Part shown: piece by piece, positions 4,010-6,514 of the stretch
Position numbering within the stretch: position 1 is the stretch's first letter
Layout of the letters: every line of letters begins with the position of its first letter
Made by a program: the position numbers and the translations under genes
Assembly (NCBI GenBank): GCA_937863215.1
Contig: CALMFQ010000433.1
Span: 1-6,514 of the forward strand
Length of the DNA stretch: 6,514 nt
Reading direction: 5' to 3'
DNA from: an uncultured Pseudomonadota bacterium
GTDB lineage: Bacteria > Pseudomonadota > Gammaproteobacteria > Burkholderiales > SCOH01
The notes under the pieces: model-generated
Databases searched by the model: none
Seen by the model: only the letters and a program-made list of their open reading frames with translations
Told to the model about the DNA's origin: nothing

Positions 4010-4815
4010 ACCGCGCCCGCAGCCCGACCGGCGAATACGGGTCCGCCTGCGGCGGAGCGGTTCTGCAGGCGTTGCGCCAGGCGGCCGACGATGAGCGCCG
4101 TGGCGGCAGTGGCCAGCAGGTGCTTGAGCGTGTGGCCGCTGATCCAGCCGAGCACCAGCAGCAGTTGGTGGTCGTGCAACTCGGCATACTTGGCGAAAAC
4201 GTAGAGCAGCAGGGCGGCGCCAAACCACAGGCGGTCGGCGCGCGGCGCACGATGTATTGCCTGCCAGACGGGAATCAGGATGATCGGCAGTCCCTGCAAC
4301 AGCAGGTAGGGACGCAGGTCACCGGCGCCGTGCAGATCCGTGTAACGCCACCAGCCGACGCTGGCCACGGCGCACAGCATCAGCCAGAACGCCCGGCGCG
4401 CGCCGTGAGCGCCGGCTCGGGTTTCCGCACCGACGGCGGCAAGCAGGCCGGCGCAGGCCAGCGCGATCGGCAGGCGATCCCACACCAGTCGGGCATTGTC
4501 CGGTGCCAGATGGTAGAAGCTGGAGCCGACCGCCGTCAGCAACAACCCGACGAGAAACAGCCGGTAGCCCGGCCAGCCGGCGGCAAGCGCCGGGTGCCGG
4601 CGCTGCGGCCACAGCGCGAACAACCCCCACAGCGCGACGAACGCAAAACCGAGATTCGACAGCACGTCAGCGGCATGCGGCACGCCGAGCCACTGCGACT
4701 GATCGGCGAACTCGTGATATCGGTCGAGTTGGCCGATCGGCCCGTGAACGAGCAACAGCCCGCAAGCCAGCAGCGTGATCCAGAGCGGCAGATGTTTCAG
4801 GGCATAGGGTTTCAT
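4006..4815 (-). CDS. Ceramidase-family (CREST) integral membrane hydrolase
   Basis: The 269-residue protein is strongly hydrophobic, with about seven predicted membrane segments (starting near 8-24, 50-70, 85-98, 111-130, 142-155, 170-186 and 197-212, with a last stretch at 221-245). It carries the metal-hydrolase residues of the CREST superfamily (alkaline ceramidases, PAQR, Per1): S98 and H102 in GSSFYHLAPDN, D113 in VWDRLP, and H228 and H232 in SGHTLKHLLA. Such enzymes are thought to cleave amide or ester bonds of lipids using zinc; the bacterial substrate is unknown. The start at 4815 gives an N-terminus that enters the first membrane helix directly, and AAGGAAA lies upstream at ribosome-site distance. 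A longer in-frame reading up to 5148 would translate the minisatellite and is not credible. The stop codon overlaps attR, so this gene is probably the native neighbour of ychF. Confidence 0.88.
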   Translation of the reverse strand: MKPYALKHLPLWITLLACGLLLVHGPIGQLDRYHEFADQSQWLGVPHAADVLSNLGFAFVALWGLFALWPQRRHPALAAGWPGYRLFLVGLLLTAVGSSFYHLAPDNARLVWDRLPIALACAGLLAAVGAETRAGAHGARRAFWLMLCAVASVGWWRYTDLHGAGDLRPYLLLQGLPIILIPVWQAIHRAPRADRLWFGAALLLYVFAKYAELHDHQLLLVLGWISGHTLKHLLATAATALIVGRLAQRLQNRSAAGGPVFAGRAAGAV

Positions 4816-4973
4816 GGCGGTTTCCTTGGCGATCGAGGAAGCGCCAGTCTGCTGCGATTTGACAAAAAACGAAACTTGAATCTGACAAGCAGCGGATATT
4901 GCGTCAACAAGTATCGGATGATGATACCGAGCACGTCGCCCACGATTGCGACTGCCCGCCCAACGGCCCGATC

Positions 4974-5036
4974 CGCCACTTCTGCCACTTCTGCCACTTC
5001 TGCCACTTCTGCCACTTCTGCCACTTCTGCCACGTC
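4974..5036. repeat. 9-bp tandem minisatellite, seven units
   Basis: TGCCACTTC is repeated five times exactly (4983-5027). It is flanked by one variant unit on each side: CGCCACTTC at 4974-4982 and TGCCACGTC at 5028-5036. There are no spacers. The array lies about 160-220 bp upstream of the ceramidase start. Copy number in such arrays often varies by replication slippage. Confidence 0.95.
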
Positions 5037-5251
5037 TTGCAGCGCCAGAAACAGGGCGATGTCCGAATGTCGCCCGGCGCCGCTGACGCCCTGCCATGCA
5101 GCCGCCATGAAACAGCGGCCACCCGGGCGGCACACATCCAGCAAACATTAAATGCGATCAACAAATTACACAGCTTTATTTATGTTATACAATAGAAAAA
5201 TTAACACGACTGTTTGAATCCGCCAGACGCAACTCGACGAGACTGAATTCC

Positions 5252-5280
5252 TTGACATTTTTTTAACGTAATATATCTGC
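5252..5280 (+). promoter_or_regulatory. Candidate promoter of the FimV-like gene
   Basis: A consensus TTGACA (5252-5257) is followed by T-rich and AT-rich sequence (TAATATATC from 5269). The -10 choice is poor: TATCTG at 5274 gives a 16-bp spacer but would start RNA at or after the ATG at 5281. Either the message is nearly leaderless, or initiation comes from the AT-rich tract upstream (TTATACAAT at 5185-5193). Confidence 0.38.
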
Positions 5281-6514
5281 ATGCGACAAGCCAACCATCC
5301 GGCGAACAAGCCACAGACCCGCAAACGCCTGAAGCTCCTCAGCGGCGTTCTGGCCTTGTTGACACCGATGCTGGCTTCCGCATTGGAAATCGGCGTGCCG
5401 ACGAGCAACCCGATACTCGGACACTCGCTGCGTCTGGAAATTCCGCTCACGGTCCCCGCCGGCGGCAAGATTCCGCATAGCGACTGTGCGCGCCTGGTGC
5501 AGCGGCCCGATGATGCCGACGGCGATTACTTCCCCAGGGAAACGCACATCACCATCGCGCCACGCCGCGGCGGCGCAATGCTGATCGTGACGTCGTCCAG
5601 GGGAATCGCCAGCCCGGTCGTCGGCTTCCGCCTGCTGGTGGGTTGCGAAACCGGCGTGTCGCGCGACTTCATGCTATTGGCATCGCAACAGGAAATCACC
5701 GCACCGGCCAACCGGGCCGCCGTCGCCACGCCGGAAGCAGCGGCGGAAACCAAGCCGGCCGGCCATCCGGCCAACGCCGGGGAAATGGTGGTGACGCACG
5801 ACACCACGCTGAACAAGTTGGCGCGCGCGCGTTATCCGGCAAACCGCGAAACCCGCGATGCATACCGGCGCCTGATGGCCGAAGCCAACCCGGAATTGTT
5901 CGCCAACGGCGGTGACCACGTCGGTTCGATCCCCGTCCCCGCCGGAACGACCCTCAAGATACCGGCCGGCCTGCCCAGGAAGGAAGCGCTTCTCCAGAAG
6001 GGTGCGGCGGAACATGCGAGTGACGAAGTGCCGCAAGCCGGATCGGCCACCGCGAACGGCGGCAAGACGGATGCGGCAGCGCAAACTCAGGCCGCGTCGG
6101 GCGAGCCGAAATCTCCGCGCACGGCGAAGAAGGCGGATCGGCTCGTCATCGGCGGCGGCCAGGGGCGGGTGCCGTCACTGTCGCAACAGGAACTCAAGCA
6201 GTCGCTCGATCGTCTCGAACAGATGATGACCGACAAGAGCCGCGGCGACATCGCCATGTCCGAAACCCTGACCTCGCTGGCGGCCAGCTTCGGCGAAGTG
6301 AAGACCTACCTGCAGGGCGTCGATGAACGCATCAAGCACGCCGAAGCCGAGCAGATGCGCGCCCAGGCCGAACTGCAAAGCCTGCGCGAGGAACTGCGCA
6401 GCTCCTACAGCCTGGTCGAACTGCTGCTCGCCATCGTCGGCGGCGGCGCCATCGGGGCAAGCCTGATCATGCTGGTGCAGCGCTTCACCGCCCGCCCGCA
6501 GCCGACACCCTTCG
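5281..6514 (+). CDS. FimV/HubP-like polar landmark protein, N-terminal part (runs off the window)
   Basis: The frame stays open for 411 codons to the window edge. Visible order: a basic n-region and hydrophobic core ending LTPMLASA (about 13-34), a likely signal peptide with cleavage after A34; a FimV-like N-terminal module (LGHSLRLEIPLTV at about 47-59, with C69 and C122 possibly forming a disulfide); an A/P-rich linker; a LysM-like domain at about 169-229 (VVTHDTTLNKLARARYP, then LMAEANPELF and IPAGTTLKIP-type end); a second low-complexity linker; a coiled coil at about 300-380; and one membrane helix at about 381-399 (LLLAIVGGGAIGASLIMLV). This is the FimV/HubP plan: a peptidoglycan-binding periplasmic part, one membrane pass and a cytoplasmic tail beyond the window. 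Relatives organise the cell pole, type IV pili and motility. ATG 5281 has no visible Shine-Dalgarno, and no better start exists before the signal peptide. Confidence 0.82.
   Translation, partial: MRQANHPANKPQTRKRLKLLSGVLALLTPMLASALEIGVPTSNPILGHSLRLEIPLTVPAGGKIPHSDCARLVQRPDDADGDYFPRETHITIAPRRGGAMLIVTSSRGIASPVVGFRLLVGCETGVSRDFMLLASQQEITAPANRAAVATPEAAAETKPAGHPANAGEMVVTHDTTLNKLARARYPANRETRDAYRRLMAEANPELFANGGDHVGSIPVPAGTTLKIPAGLPRKEALLQKGAAEHASDEVPQAGSATANGGKTDAAAQTQAASGEPKSPRTAKKADRLVIGGGQGRVPSLSQQELKQSLDRLEQMMTDKSRGDIAMSETLTSLAASFGEVKTYLQGVDERIKHAEAEQMRAQAELQSLREELRSSYSLVELLLAIVGGGAIGASLIMLVQRFTARPQPTPF

Larger units (their letters stand above)
4816..5280. other. Divergent intergenic region between the ceramidase and FimV-like genes
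   Basis: No gene is supported in these 465 bases. The part near the ceramidase gene is GC-rich and holds the 9-bp minisatellite (4974-5036). The part from about 5145 to 5280 turns sharply AT-rich, with TTATACAAT at 5185-5193 and a TTGACA at 5252. Both flanking genes read outward from here, so promoters for both must lie inside it. The one for the ceramidase gene is not obvious; a TTGACG at 4907-4902 on the minus strand is the best -35 seen. Confidence 0.6.

Noticed and set aside
4974..5036. Possible CRISPR array
   Set aside because: The units are 9 bp, directly abutting and without spacers, so this is a minisatellite.
4816..5148. In-frame upstream extension of the ceramidase gene
   Set aside because: It would place a repeated G-R-S tract from the minisatellite before the first membrane helix. 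The shorter start at 4815 has a ribosome site and the expected N-terminus.
3847..5151. Long plus-strand open frame of 434 codons opposite the ceramidase gene
   Set aside because: Its product is low-complexity (R, Q, A, P, then repeated SAT from the minisatellite). The opposite strand gives a coherent membrane enzyme with all catalytic residues.

Overview
The window is moderately GC-rich and reads as proteobacterial chromosome. The 3' end of ychF has a C-terminus of the kind I associate with Betaproteobacteria, the far end holds a FimV/HubP-like polar protein, and codon use favours G/C. Betaproteobacteria is my best guess, not a proof.

Layout. (1) 1-83: last codons of ychF. (2) 84-4009: an accessory region wedged between ychF and its probable native neighbour. 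It is bounded and split by three copies of the ychF 3' end (GTTCAACGTCT followed by a stop codon) at 71-83, 2140-2152 and 3997-4009. All three read Phe-x-Phe-Asn-Val-stop in the same frame, as expected of an integrase that targets the end of ychF. (3) 4006-4815, minus strand: a seven-helix-type ceramidase family (CREST) membrane hydrolase. (4) 4816-5280: a non-coding, partly AT-rich gap with a 9-bp minisatellite. (5) 5281-6514: start of a FimV/HubP-like gene that runs off the window.

The accessory region looks like two tandem units. Unit A (84-2152) carries a P4-type tyrosine recombinase with all catalytic residues, a 149-bp MITE-like insertion with 21-bp terminal inverted repeats and 10-bp flanking duplications, and a small XRE regulator. 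TGTATATG repeats near both ends may be arm-type integrase sites. Unit B (2153-4009) has the same left-end layout (att, 49-50 nt, AAACACC, terminator hairpin) but no integrase, so it may depend on unit A for movement. Its cargo is a two-gene operon: a HipB-like HTH protein with a long C-terminal domain, overlapping by ATGA with a DUF6036-like nucleotidyltransferase. This is probably a toxin-antitoxin or defence pair under autoregulation from a nested inverted-repeat operator. A truncated HigA-type antitoxin lies against the right att site.

Taking out 84-4009 would join ychF to the ceramidase gene as convergent genes with overlapping stop codons (TAA on one strand, TAG on the other). The main points of interest are the ychF-targeting tandem island, the HTH/nucleotidyltransferase pair, and the small MITE-like element.
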